Positions 21,406-33,526 are shown, counted from the first letter of the stretch. The stretch: DNA of 33,729 nt from Entrophospora sp. SA101 (GCA_958430865.1 CAUDNR010004278.1:121564-155292), one strand, 5' to 3'. Made by a program: numbers and translations. The notes: generated by a model from the sequence alone, not told the origin.

Positions 21406-22723
21406 TTAAATAAATAAATGTTTACTGTAAGTGTGTAATGAAAAAACTCTTAATTTTGAAAAAGTTTCAGGAAAAACACTACGAAACTGCTCTCCAATTT
21501 CCTCTAACATATAAGAATTCCCAATTGGTAGTTTGCAACAACCATCCCATGTAGATCGAGGAATATCTTTATGTTTGTATCCTCCACTCATTTCCAAGTG
21601 GCCCACTTCTATCAATGTTTTTTTTTAATTTCACAAAAAATACTCCATCTGATTTTTGTTCATAAGAATCTTTACATTTTCTTCATTTTATGCAAGACTT
21701 TACACTGATGATAAAACCTCCTCTCCCCTTAAACAAAAGGGTCAATATACATCTATTGAAAACATCAAATATCACATCAAATAAAATTAAAAGCTACTTA
21801 CATGTGATAATATCAACAAGATTCTAAACTAACAAATATTTTTTTAAGCAAGGATGTATTAAGTAACCTCCATAATTTGCTTCTGATATATCTGGTTTTT
21901 GTAAAATAGAATCTTCCATAAAAACATATTTATGTCTACAGGCAGAAATTTTAGCAGATAATTAGACCAACATCAATATTTTCAAATGCAAAAATAGGCA
22001 AAACTTACAATAGTGATAAAATTTTTATGAAGAAAGTAGTGAATGGATCCTCAGGATAGGGTGTTGAGAAAGTTAACCTGATCTTTTCCAAATCATCTGA
22101 GAACTGGTCATTTCCTTTTGATTTAGGAATTTCTTCCAGAAAATAAATATTTGTATTTAATTTAAATTTTTTTATTTCAAAACCTAAAGATCCTAATGAT
22201 TTCTAATGTGAATAGTGTTATATATTATAATTTATGATATTTAGAAATGAAGCAAGAATAAAGCAAATAACAAAAGGAAAAAATATATTACTTTCAAAAG
22301 TTCAATAATGTGCTTTGGAAGACTTTTAAAACTTGGGCGTTTTGTAAAACTTTGAATTTCAGCATACTCTTCATCATTGCACCATTTTGGTTTCACTATC
22401 TTGAATCCACAATGAATGATATTCCAAACCTCTGATCTAAAAGTTCAAATGATTAAAATTATCACATTATCATCATCACCTACAATTTCCTTACGTTTCT
22501 TCAATGTTTTGGAACTTGATGTAGAATGATCAGGGATGCTTGTTTCATGACTTGATGATGTTGAAGTTTCAACATCATCAACCATACCCTCAGATTTATT
22601 TTCTCTCTCACCATCATTGTCATTTTTTTTCACCTCCTCACCTTTATCATCATTGTCATCTAGTTTTTGCTCTCCTTCTTTTTCATTTATATTCACTTCC
22701 TTTTCATTAGTATAATCTAACAT
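21406..22723 (-). CDS. Five-exon gene of unknown function, 282 aa
   Basis: Exons on the minus strand: 22723-22480, 22431-22292, 22202-22009, 21935-21868, 21608-21406, total 849 nt and one open frame. Intron ends are GTGATG..CAG (48 nt), GTAATA..TAG, GTAAGT..TAG and GTTACT..TAG. Exon 1 is a disordered, highly acidic/lysine leader followed by a Ser/Thr-rich stretch and KTLKKRKEIV, a possible nuclear-localisation patch. The rest looks globular: VWNIIHCGFKIVKPKWCNDE, KSLPKHIIELLK, FLEEIPKSKGNDQFSDDLEK, IRLTFSTPYPEDPFTTFFI, YVFMEDSILQKPDISEANYG, EVGHLEMSGGYKHKDIPRST, WDGCCKLPIGNSYMLEEIGE. Tryptophans and cysteines concentrate in the C-terminal half. I recognise no catalytic motif. The exon 1/2 junction is the least certain, and the last codons could belong to another intron. 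Confidence 0.6.
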
Positions 22724-22800
22724 GAGAGAACGTCCTATATAAGGAATGGATTTTCACAATTGATTTCAATTTTTTTTATACAGTTTAAAATACTTTTACA

Positions 22801-22810
22801 NNNNNNNNNN
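22801..22810. other. Assembly gap (10 N)
   Basis: Ten Ns of arbitrary length. Order, orientation and distance across this point rest on scaffolding, so the relation between the two micro-exon genes is not contiguous in sequence. Confidence 1.
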
Positions 22811-23063
22811 GGCGGGTTTGATCGGTCAAGATCTATATAATTAGATTGTTAATAGTTAATAATGGAATTTTATTACATGCAAAAAAATTTTTTTTCGAGT
22901 TGTAAATTTTATTTTATTAAATAAATTTGTTGGATTTCGTTCATGTTTTCTCTTGATCGTATATCTTAAATTGATCGCGTTTACAATCATTTGACATTCG
23001 TTATTTTGATTATATCGAGAGATATGGTCAAGAGAAGAGTTAGGAAGAGAGTTATTCTTCAAC
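22811..23063. repeat. Dispersed repeat, inverted copy of 1-275
   Basis: Starts GGCGGGTTTGATCGGTCAAG directly at the gap and ends GAGTTATTCTTCAAC, the reverse complement of the window start. A minus-strand frame (NNSLPNSSLDHISRYNQNN) is open in this copy. Confidence 0.8.
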
Positions 23064-23142
23064 CAAGTCAAAAACCAACCCTTTAAATACATTTTTGAGT
23101 AGTACAATTTAATTTGTTAGACTATTTCAAGGGTCTGATTCA

Positions 23143-23432
23143 TTTCGTCAACAATCATTTCGTCGACAGTCATTCCGTCGACACCCATTTCGTCGAAAGC
23201 TTGTTTCATCGAAAGTTCATTTCGTCACAAAAAAAACTTCATTAAACAAATTTCTCCTCGCACTTCCCACACACCCCGCTTTCCTCACCTAATTTCTTAA
23301 CTAACTTCACACTCTCCTCACATCTAACTCGTTTGGTCTCTGGCTCGAGGATGAAATAATTTTCGACGAAATGAACTTTCAATGAAACAAACTTTCGACG
23401 AAATGATTGTCGACGAAATAATTTTCGACGAA
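23143..23432. mobile_element. MITE-like hairpin of TTTCGTCGA words
   Basis: Left block 23143-23228 repeats CATTTCGTCGAC-type words; right block 23366-23432 carries their reverse complements (GACGAAATGATTGTCGACGA). The 140-bp centre is unique and GC-richer. The TTTCGTC words are shared with the ends of the element at 2215-3060 and its mirror in the right arm. Confidence 0.6.
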
Positions 23433-23719
23433 GTAAACGCGACCAAAAAAAACACAATATTTATTCACCAATTCCAAGTTATCATCCGATGAAGTATGAA
23501 AATAATCTTAATACAGTGTAATAAGCCACAGAATCTGCAAGCGGATCTTTTCAATTGAAGATAAATCTTTCTGTTAGAAACACATTATACAATTAGAATA
23601 ATAAATAAGAAGAAAAGAAGAAAGTATGTTTGTTAATAAATAAATATTTATTAATATAATTTTTTTTTGATATGTTGCGGCGAATTTTCTGCACAAACCC
23701 TGCTAATAGATTATTGGCT
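23433..23719. other. Non-coding
   Basis: AT-rich, no gene seen. (CGCA)n at 23733-23749 borders the homology with the 3' end of the plus micro-exon gene. Confidence 0.4.
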
Positions 23720-23859
23720 ACCTTTAATGTAGCACGCACGCACGCACAAACTGGATGTAACTTTATTAATCATTCCCATTTAAATTGACACACATAAATC
23801 TTTTCAAATTATAATAAACACTTATTATGTAATGAACTGTTTTACTTGCTATGTTATAA

Positions 23860-23998
23860 TATAAACATTATAGTTTGCATGAATCTTAACAACGTAAAAA
23901 TTATAACCAACAATAAAAAATAAAGATAAATATAAGATGAAGTAAAAAAAGTTAAAGAGATAAATGAAGTTATCAAAGAGCCGAAGAGCAAATACAGC
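23860..23998 (-). other. Terminal exon of the long micro-exon gene
   Basis: After the acceptor AGAGTAAATAG the exon starts GCTGTATTTGCTCTTCGGCT at 23998. Compared with the plus copy it has 10 extra bases near its start and several 1-base indels. With all upstream exons included it would be untranslated. Homology with the plus gene runs on to about 23690. Confidence 0.55.
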
Positions 23999-24485
23999 CT
24001 ATTTACTCTATTTTCTATTTAAAATAAAATGAAAATCAATCAACTGTTAATATTTTTTTCAAAAAAATTAACTGTAATAATGGTAAATGATGAGAATACT
24101 TGCCTATTTATTATTTAAAATAAAATGAAAATCAATCAACAGTTAATATGTTTACAAAAACAATGGTAATGGTAGTAAATAATAAAAATACTTACCTTTT
24201 ATTTATTATTTAAAATAAATGAAAATCAACAGTTAATATTTTTCAAGAATAATATTCCATGTAATAATAATGATGAGAATACTTACACTCTATATTTATT
24301 ATTTAAGCTAAAGCGAAAATCAACAGTTAATATTTTCAAAAAAACAATTATATTGACTGTAAAATGATGAAAATACTTACAGAGGAATTCTATATTTATT
24401 ATTTAAGATAAAACGAAAAATCAAAAGTTAAATATTTTCAAAAAACAATGATATTGGCTGTAATAATAATGATGAAAATACTCAC

Positions 24486-27400
24486 CTACACTATTTATTA
24501 TTTAAGATAAAACGAAAATCAACAGTTAATATTTTCAAAAAAACAATTATATTGACTGTAAAATGATGAAAATACTTACCGATGGAATTCTATATTTATT
24601 ATTTAAGATAAAACAAAAATCAACAGTTAATATTTTCAAAAAACAATGATATTGGCTGTAATAATAATGATGAAAATACTCACCCTACACTATTTATTAT
24701 TTAAGATAAATCGAAAATCAACAGTTAATATTTTCAAAAAAACAATGATATTGACTGTAACAATAGTGAAATGTTGAGAAAGAATATTTACAGTCTATAT
24801 TTATTATTTAAAATAAAATAAAAGCCAACAGTTAATATGTTTTCAAAAACAATGATATTGACTGTAATGATGAGAATACTTACCACCTGCCCATTATTTA
24901 AAATAAAATGAAAGCCGACAGTTAATATGTTTTCAAAAACAATGATATTGACTGTAGTAATAATAATGACGAAAATACTTACAGCCTATATTTATTATTT
25001 AAGATAAAACGAAAGCCAACAGTTAATATGTTTTCAAAAACAATGATATTGACTGTAATATAATGATGAAAATACTTACCATCTATTTATTATTTAAGAT
25101 AAAACGAAAATCAACAGTTAATAAATATGTTTTCAAAAACAATGATATCGACTGTAGTAATAATAATGATAGAATTAGTGATGGGCGGGTTTATAACAAC
25201 CTAGTTTATACCCTGTTATATACCTGTTATATACCATGTTATATACCATTACCACTTTTATAACACGTTTATACCATGGTTGTACAAAATAATAAAATTT
25301 TTTAAATGAGAAAATGAGGCCACAGCATTTTATTTGGAAACATTTCAAAAAGTCACAAGAAAGAAAAAATAACAAGCAGCATTATATAGCTTCTTGTAAT
25401 TATTGTCAACATGCTTTTGATGGACAACCTCTTCGCATGATTAAACATTTACTTTCTTGTAATAATGCACCAAATGAATTGAAAATATTGTTAAAAAATA
25501 AAACTAAAGATTTTGATAATGTTCATAGAAAAAATAAACAAAAAGTCATGGAAGGATTCATTGATAAATGTTCAATTAAAGAAAAAGAAGAACTAGACAA
25601 TTATTTATCTCTAGCAATTTTTGGTAGTGGTCTCCCCTTATCAATTGTAGAAAATCAGTATTTTATTAATTTTTGTAAAAAACTACGTCCTGCTTATGAA
25701 TTACCATCCAGAAAAACACTCACTATCAAATTGTTAAATGATAAATATAATGAAATTACTGAAAATAATAATAATCAAATTGAAAAATCGAAATATGTCT
25801 GTATAACAAGTGATGGCTGGACAAACAACCATAATGAATCAATTATTAATTTCATGGTTACTTTACCAAAACCACTATTTTGGAAGGCATTAGAAACCAA
25901 AGAATCATCACACACTGCTGAATATATCTCAGAAAAAATAGAAGAAGTAATTAGTGAAGTTGGCCAAGATAAAGTTGTTGCAGTTTTGACTGATAATGCA
26001 GCCAACATGAAAAAGGCTCATAAGATTCTTAATAATAAATTTAACAAAATTATTTTTATAGGTATTTGTTTTATAAATGTTTAAATTAACATGATTATTA
26101 GAATTACTAATTTTTAGTTAATTTCAGGTTACTTTGCACACGGAGTGAATCTTATTATTAAAAAAATTATAGATTTACCTTGGGCAAAAGAAATTATAGA
26201 TTCTGTCAAAGATATTGTTAAATTTTTTAAGAAACATCATATTGAAGGGTCATGTTTAAATAGAATCCAAATTGAAAAAATTGGTAAAAGAATACAATTG
26301 CAATTACCTGGTAATACACGTTGGGGCTCTCATTATTTCTGTTTAAATTCAATAATTGCAAGTAAAAAAGCTTTGCAAGTAACTATCATTTATATTACAT
26401 ATTTATGAAAGGCTATTTCATTCTAATGTTTTATTTAATAATTTGATTTAAATAAATTATATAGGTTGTTGTTTTTGAAAATGCTGTACAAAGAACAATC
26501 ACCTCAGAATTAATATCAAAATTAGTTGATACCAATTCATTTTGGCCAGCAACAGAACTTTTATGTTCTTTTTTAAAATTATTTGTTGATATGTTTAAAA
26601 TATTTGAAAGTGATAAACCAAATTTATCATCAGTATATAACGAGTATGTAAAGTGTAATTAATTTTATTATTTTATTTTATTATTTTTTGAAATATCATT
26701 ACTAAATATCAATTAAATAAATACAGATTTATTATTCTTGGGAATGGAATTTCAAAATCAACAATTCCTATCAAAGATGAGGTTTTGGATATATACAATC
26801 ATTATAATGAAAAATTATATCATCCAGCCATTGCTATTGCTTATTTTTTTGATCCTAGATATAAAGGCAAATATCTACCAGATAGAATTTCAAGTATCTC
26901 ATATATAGTTGAAGAGACAGTCAAACTTACTGATAAAACAAATATTGGAAAATTAACTAAAGAGATTATGGAATATCATGCCAAGTCTAGTCAGTTTAGT
27001 TCAAATTTTTTGTGGTTAAAAGAAGCAATTGAGGATCCAATCACTTGGTGGTCATCTCTAGAGAAAGATATTCCAATTTTAAGTCAGGTTGCAATAAAAT
27101 TAATGAAAATACCTGCTTCTTCTGCAGCATCAGAACGTAATTGGAGTGATTTTGGTTATATTCATAATATTAGAAGAAATAGACTCACAAATGAAAATGT
27201 ATTTAAACTCGTTTCAATATATTCCAACTTAAGATTATCTAATTCATATGAAAAAGGATTGAAAAATGATTCTGAATATCAAGCAGAGATCAATGACAAG
27301 AGTAAAAATGAAGATGGAGATGAAGAAATTGATGATTATTGGGATTTTGATTATAATGACTATGATTATAGTGAAAATTATGATGATGACAATGATTTTG

Positions 27401-30400
27401 ATGAATTTATTAATTTAGAAGATAGTGATAACATTCAAGAATTCTACAAAGATGTATAACATAAGTTTATTATACAATTAGCATTTCTTATTATAAATAA
27501 ATATTCAAACCAAAATTGTTATCTTATTGCATATTAATGGTATATACCAACGAATGGTATATACCATTTATACCCGGTATATACCATGGTATATACCACA
27601 ATCAATTTCTTGTGTAATTTTTTAGTAGGGGTATATACCATGGTATATACCGGGTATAAATATGGTATATACCACTCAAATCTTTTATAACATGTTATAT
27701 ACCATCCCTAGATAGAATACTTACGGCCTATATTTATTATTTAAGATAAAACAAAAATCAACAGTTAATATGTTTTCAAAAACAATGATATTGACTGTAA
27801 TAATAGTGAAATGATGAAGATACTTACATCCTATATTTATTATTTAAGATAAAACGAAAATCAACAGTTAATATGTTTCAAAAACAATGATATTAGTAGT
27901 GAAATGATAAAAACACCCACACACTATTTATTATTTAAGATAAAACGAAAATCAACAGTTAATATTAATATGTTTTCAAAAACAATAGTGAAATGATGAG
28001 AATACTTACATCCTATATTTATTATTTAAAATAAAATGAAAAATCAACAGTTAATATTTTCAGAAAACAATGATATTGACTGTAACAATAGTGAAATGAT
28101 GAGAATACTTACATACTATTTATTACATAAAATAAAACGAAAATAAACAGTTAATAAATATGTTTTAAAAACTATGATATTGACTGTAGTAATAATAATG
28201 ATGAGAATACTTACAGCCTATATTTATTATTTAAGATAAAACAAAAATCAACAGTTAATATGTTTTCAAAAACTATGATATTGACTGTAACAATAGTGAA
28301 AATGATGAAAATACTTACAGACTATTTATTACATAAAATAAAACGAAAAATCAACAGTTAATATTTTCAAAAAAACAATAATATTGACTATAATAATAGT
28401 GAATGATGAGAATACTTACAGGCTATTTATTACATAAAATAAAATGAAAATCAACAGTTAGTATGTTTTCAAAAACAATGACATTAGTAGTGAAATGATA
28501 AAAACACTCACACACTATTTATCATTTAAGATAAAACGAAAATCAACAGTTAATATGTTCTCAAAAAAACTATGATATTGACTGTAACGATAGTGAAATG
28601 ATGAGAATACTTACAGACTATTTATTACATAAAATAAAACGAAAAATCAACAGTTAATATTTTCAAAAAACTATAATATTGACTGTAACAATAGTGAATA
28701 CTTACGCTCTATATTTATTATTTAAGATAAAACGAAAATCAATAGTTAATATTTTCAGAAAAACAATGATATTGACTGTAATGATGAGAATACTTACAGA
28801 CTATTTATTACATAAAATAAAACGAAAAATCAACAGTTAATATTTTCAAAATACAATAATATTGACTGTAACAACAGTGAAATGATGAGAATACTTACGT
28901 TCTATATTTTATTGAAAATAAAACGAAAATCAATAGTTAATATTTTCAGAAAAACAATGATATTGACTGTAATATATAATGATGAAAATACTTACCAGCT
29001 ATTTATTATTTAAGATAAAACGAAAATCAACAGTTAATAAATATGTTTTCAAAAACAATGATATCGACTGTAGTAATAATAATGATGAGAATACTTACAG
29101 CCTATATTTATTATTTAAAATAAAACAAAAATCAACAGTTAATATGTTTTCAAAAACAATGATATTGACTGTAATAATAGTGAAATGATGAGAATACTTA
29201 CATGCTATTTATTACATAAAATAAAACAAAAATCAACAGTTAATAAACAATGATATCGACTGTAGTAATAATGATGATGAGAATACTTACCGCCTATATT
29301 TATTATTTAAAATAAAACGAAAATCAATAGTTAATATTTTCAGAAAAACAATGATATTGACTGTAATAATAGTGAAATGATGAAAATACTTACTTCCTAT
29401 ATTTATTATTTAAGATAAAACGAAAATCAACAGTTAATATGTTTTCAAAAACAATGATATTAATAGTGAAATGATGAGAATACTTACAATCTATTTATTA
29501 TTTAAGATAAAACGAAAATCAACAGTTAATATTTTCAGAAAAACAATGATATTGACTGTAATAATAGTGAAATGATGAGAATACTTACCAACTATTTATT
29601 ATTTAAGATAAAACGAAATCAACAGTTAATAAATATGTTTCAAAAACAATGATATCGACTGTAGTAATAATAATGACGAGAATACTTACATCCTATATTT
29701 ATTATTTAAGATAAATCGAAAATCAACAGTTAATATGTTTCAAAAACAATGATATTAGTAGTGAAATAATAAAAACACTCACACACTATTTATCATTTAA
29801 GATAAAACGAAAATCAACAGTTAATATTTTCAAAAAAACAATGATATTGACTGTAACAATAGTGAAATGATGAGAATACTTACTTCCTATATTTATTATT
29901 TAAAATAAAATGAAAATCAACAGTTAATATGTTTTCAAAAACAATTATATTAATAGTGAAATGATGAGAATACTTACAGCCTATATTTATTATTTAAGAT
30001 AAAATGAAAATCAACAGTTAATATTTTCAGAAAAACAATGATATCAACTGTAGTAATAATAATGATGAGAATACTTACACACTATATTTATTATTTAAGA
30101 TAAAACAAAAACCAATAGTTAATATTTTCAGAAAAACAATGATATTGACTGTAACAATAGTGAAATGATGAGAATACTTACGTTCTATATTTATTATTTA
30201 AAATAAAATGAAAGCCAACAGTTAATATGTTTTCAAAAACAATGATATTAATGGTGAAATGATGAGAATACTTACACTATTTATTATTTAAAATAAAATG
30301 AAAATCAATAATTAATATTTATTCAAAAATAATGATATTGACTATAATAAATAGTACAAAAATACTTACACGGCTATTTATTATTTAAAATCAAATGAAA

Positions 30401-30575
30401 CCCAATAGTTAGTAATTTTTCAAAAACAATTATACAAATATAATGATATTATTGTAATAGTAAATATAATAATAAATGAAGTACATCTCTTCACCAAATT
30501 ATTGTTATGAGTTGGGCTTGCTAAAGCCATGACAGCAAAGATAATCAAAAAGAGAAGAGAAATATTGAATTTCAT
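24486..30575 (-). CDS. Secreted peptide precursor from ~37 micro-exons, long paralog
   Basis: Exon 1 (30575-30485) is the same leader with terminal Lys-Arg. Then, by upper coordinate: CCGT 30373, T 30276, AAC 30184, TGT 30081, GCT 29980, GAA 29886, TGT 29785, GAT 29692, TTG 29591, ATT 29490, GAA 29396, GCG 29293, CAT 29204, GCT 29101, CTG 28998, AAC 28901, TCT 28800, AGC 28708, TCT 28617, TGT 28514, CCT 28422, TCT 28321, GCT 28217, TAT 28115, GAT 28012, TGT 27923, GAT 27830, GCC 27727, [hAT], ATG 25082, GCT 24985, GTG 24886, ACT 24794, TGTAGG 24689, a 10-mer 24589-24580, TGTAG 24490, a 9-mer 24389-24381, AGT 24289. The 30 consecutive triplets contain no stop and about 44% G+C in introns near 20%. 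CCGT plus T restores phase. With all exons used, a TAG forms at 24486-24488, ending a ~40-residue Cys-, Ser- and Ala-rich peptide; skipping the 10- and 5-nt exons together would extend it. Splicing not tested. Confidence 0.72.
25176..27710 (+). mobile_element. Complete hAT-family DNA transposon
   Basis: Flanked by a perfect 8-bp target duplication GATAGAAT (25168-25175 and 27711-27718), the size made by hAT transposases. Ends are imperfect inverted repeats: TAGTGATGG at the left and CCATCCCTA at the right. Subterminal GGTATATACC-type palindromes are dense: at least seven at 27537-27675, with diverged ATATACC copies at 25217-25250. It sits 14 nt inside intron 29 of the long micro-exon gene and leaves the donor intact. 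Without it that intron would be about 99 nt, like its neighbours. Transposase is opposite in sense to the host gene. Confidence 0.95.
25314..27459 (+). CDS. hAT transposase with BED zinc finger
   Basis: Four exons, 25314-26061, 26128-26378, 26465-26643 and 26727-27459, give 1911 nt and a 636-aa protein with no frame break. Donors are GTATTT, GTAACT, GTATGT; acceptors TTTCAG, TATATAG, TACAG. The N-terminal BED finger shows IASCNYCQHAFDGQPLRMIK and HLLSCN (C-x2-C, H-x4-C). The RNase-H-like core has CITSDGWTNNHNE with the first catalytic Asp and VVAVLTDNAANMKKAHK with the second. Next is IGYFAHGVNLIIKKI across intron 1, then LPGNTRWGSHYFCLNS. The C-terminal dimerisation region has WWSSLEKDIPILSQVAIKLM and IPASSAASERNWSDFGYIHN. 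A long Asp/Tyr-rich acidic tail closes it. All hallmarks are present, so it may be active or only recently silenced. Confidence 0.92.
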
Positions 30576-30644
30576 TTTGATTTATTCAGATAATTTTTGT
30601 CAAGTTTTTCTTGATTTTCAAATTATATAGGATTACTGTAAGAG

Positions 30645-30652
30645 TATTTATA
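30645..30652 (-). promoter_or_regulatory. Candidate TATA box of the minus micro-exon gene
   Basis: TATAAATA on the minus strand about 70 bp upstream of the ATG at 30575, identical in setting to 4220-4227. Confidence 0.45.
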
Positions 30653-33404
30653 AAAAAAAAAATGAAAGCGAATTTTTGCTTTCAAATTGCATGCAGTTGT
30701 TATTGGAATTAGGATTTAAAGCTGATTTGTTGGTCGAAATACCCTAATTCCGAATCGAATCTTTTTATTTCTATTTATATTAATATCTTTATTTATTTAT
30801 CCCTTATATTTCTTATTTAATTTCTTATAATAATAAACGTCATTTAATACTTTATATTAATATTTAGGGAATTGTTATTCGCACCCCACGCGATTAAGTG
30901 TAATAATGTGACGAATGAATGGCTTAGCCAAATAAATCGCTTAGCAAATGTCTTGATCAAATAAATCGTTGGTACTAATACTAAGCTTGCCGGTATTATT
31001 ATTACTACTACTAACGTTATTATTATTATTATTATTATTTACTATTGTTATTATAATATCTCGCATTTAATGGTTCAAATTATTTGTTTTTTTTCATTAT
31101 GAATTTGAGTATTCGAATTATATTGAAAGTTTTATTCGAATAAACGAATAAAAAAACGAATAATTCGAATAGAACGAATAATAATAATTCGAATTAAAAT
31201 ATGACTTTTATCCTGCTACGATATACATTTTGTATTTTGTATTTTGAGTAAATGTATGTTTTTTTTGTCATTCTAAGTGGATCCATCTCAACTAAATGTC
31301 TATGCCATTGAATTCTGCACTAAAATCCCAGACGTAAAATGAACGTCAAGAAAAATTTTTTTAGCCGGCTAAGCCGGCTAACATCACTATCTGTAACTTT
31401 AAATACTCGAGTTTGGAAAATGATGTAACTTACTTTTATTATTACGTGCTAAAGAAGGATTGGAACGGGCATTATTATTGTCAACTTTTAAATGATTTAA
31501 GTGTTAGTATATTAATATGCTTTTTAACGCAGTCTCGCCGTGTATATATATTCAAGATATTTTAAATGGACTTGCTTAATTCATGATTCAACGGAATTTT
31601 GAAGTTTTTTACTAAGCTCAAAGTTTTCATCAAAATCACGGGATTTTTTGTCTAGTTTAAAAGTTTTCATTAATTAACGAAAGAATATGATGAATTTAAT
31701 TTAATGTGACGTATTAACTTTAAAAAGGTTGTAGAATTTGTTTAAAAAAAGGAATTTTTCGAAAAAAAGGAAATTTCAAATGATTGTGTTGTGTATAAAT
31801 TAATTAATTAAGAATGGTTGACGAAATTGTACATGACGAAATTTATATTTATCGCCAAGGATCTTTTGAAGAAATCGACGAAATTAATTTAGCCAATCAA
31901 TTCAGATATTTGTGATACTTGCTGATTGATTCCTATACATATATTGATTGTTTTATATAGTGCGAACATTCAGCCAATATATTAACATCATGCATCAACT
32001 TCAGACAAGGATAGAGATGGGAAAATTGCTGGTAGTACGTAATTACCATACAGCCGATTTATTTTTTGGCCTTCTTTCAAACCCTACACACATTTAAACT
32101 CGATAGGTCGGTCATTTTTTTATTTTAAGCAATTGATTGTTGCATCCGACTTAATGAGCTTACATGTATATCTTATTGTGTATGCGTAACTGGTCAGATT
32201 AACCCTAAAAAAATTTATTTACTCTACAAAAAAAAAAAAACTATTTTATTATTCAATAGCCCGTCAAATCAACGGCACTACCTCAAAACTAATGGATTAT
32301 AAGGTATTCATAACGTTATGATCATGCCGTACTGAATTTTGAGGTTCAAACAAAATCGACGAATATGCCATAAGTACATTTTTTGAGAACCTAGGGTTTT
32401 AATGATTTTATACATGGTATTTTATATAACAATTCATTATGTAGTGTAATGTTGGATATTTACCATGGTGATTATTCTCATTTTTTTTTTTATCATGATG
32501 ATAAGATAAAAGGTAATCATTTTTTTGGTGACACCACTATACTGTTATATATAAAATTCAATATTTGGCCATACCTTTGATCACTGGTTATGAAAATTTG
32601 GTTGTATAATTGGTCAACGTCAATTTCGTCACATTTCGTCAAATGCAACGAAATAATTCCTCGCCCTGCAAAGTATTTCGCCAATATTCTTAATATATAT
32701 AGTTAAAGATAAGCGTTGCCAAAATTTTTTTTTAAAAAGATGAAAGTTCTATGAAAGAAAAGCTTAATCTGGCTATGAATTACATCCCTTCCGTCCCTTT
32801 GTTTTATATAATGATAGATAAACTTATGGTTTAACATTTTAATTAATTTATAAAAATAAATTTCTTAAAATAGAATTAAATGCCTTCTAAATTCGAGTAA
32901 TAAATGAATATAAAATGAAGGAGTGTTAATTGATTGTTCAAATTCATAATATTTTTTCGTTTAAAAAAAAAAAAAAACAAAAATAACTAATTAAAAAAAA
33001 ACCATTTCATCCATTTTTTTTATTTGCGTGCTTCATTAAGACCATCCCCTCCATTGACAGTGTAATTAGTGAAGCGCCATATATAAAAACAAGCCCAACC
33101 GCGTTATTGAATGTTGATGTGAACATATTTGCTGAATAACGAATATTCGTTACAATTAGTCATTAAAAAACTTGCATATTCTCGGTTTTGACCATGCTCA
33201 ATTAAAGGTCTCTAAAGCAGCATTAGAAGAATATAAAATATTGGAAAAAGTTAATACTGAAGTGAAGGGTTGCAAAATTTGATAAGGCGGTAAAATTTAT
33301 TATGTGGAACAAATCAATCTTTTCTACATTTGTAATTTTTTTTAAAAAAAAAAAAAAAGTTTTAACAAGCAATTTAATATTAATATTTAGTTAATTGGCG
33401 TTTA

Positions 33405-33526
33405 CTACTCCTCCTGCTGCGAAGAAAAACAATCCGTCGTTTTTGTTTTATTATTATTGCTTTGTTTATTATATATAATATTAAAATACTTACGATAAAT
33501 TCGTGCACGTGCCGCTTCTCACTCAT
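33405..33526 (-). CDS. Tiny spliced ORF (14 aa), right-arm copy
   Basis: Exons 33526-33494 and 33416-33405 reproduce the ORF at 1342-1463 with the same donor GTAAGTATTTT and acceptor TTCTTCGCAG. It adds no independent support because the arms are near-identical. Confidence 0.35.

Larger units (their letters stand above)
23999..30484 (-). repeat. Tandem array of ~40 intron units, interrupted by hAT
   Basis: Seen on the plus strand as ACTTAC, a 3-base slot, CTATATTTATTATTTAAGAT, AAAACGAAAATCAACAGTTA, ATATTTTCA and AACAATGATATTGACTGTAA, then GAGAATACTTAC again. Units are 89-105 bp. Donor variants include GTGAGT (after 28512, 29783, 24684, 24486), GTGGGT (after 27921), GTAAAT (after 24792) and GCAAGT (24103). 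Zero-length exon positions lie at about 24195/24196 and 24103/24104. Some acceptors read TAATAAATAG, others TATGTAATAAATAG. Confidence 0.92.

Noticed and set aside
24004..30484. CRISPR-like array
   Set aside because: Regular ~95-bp units with variable slots recall one, but slots are mostly 3 nt, the genome is eukaryotic and units carry splice signals.
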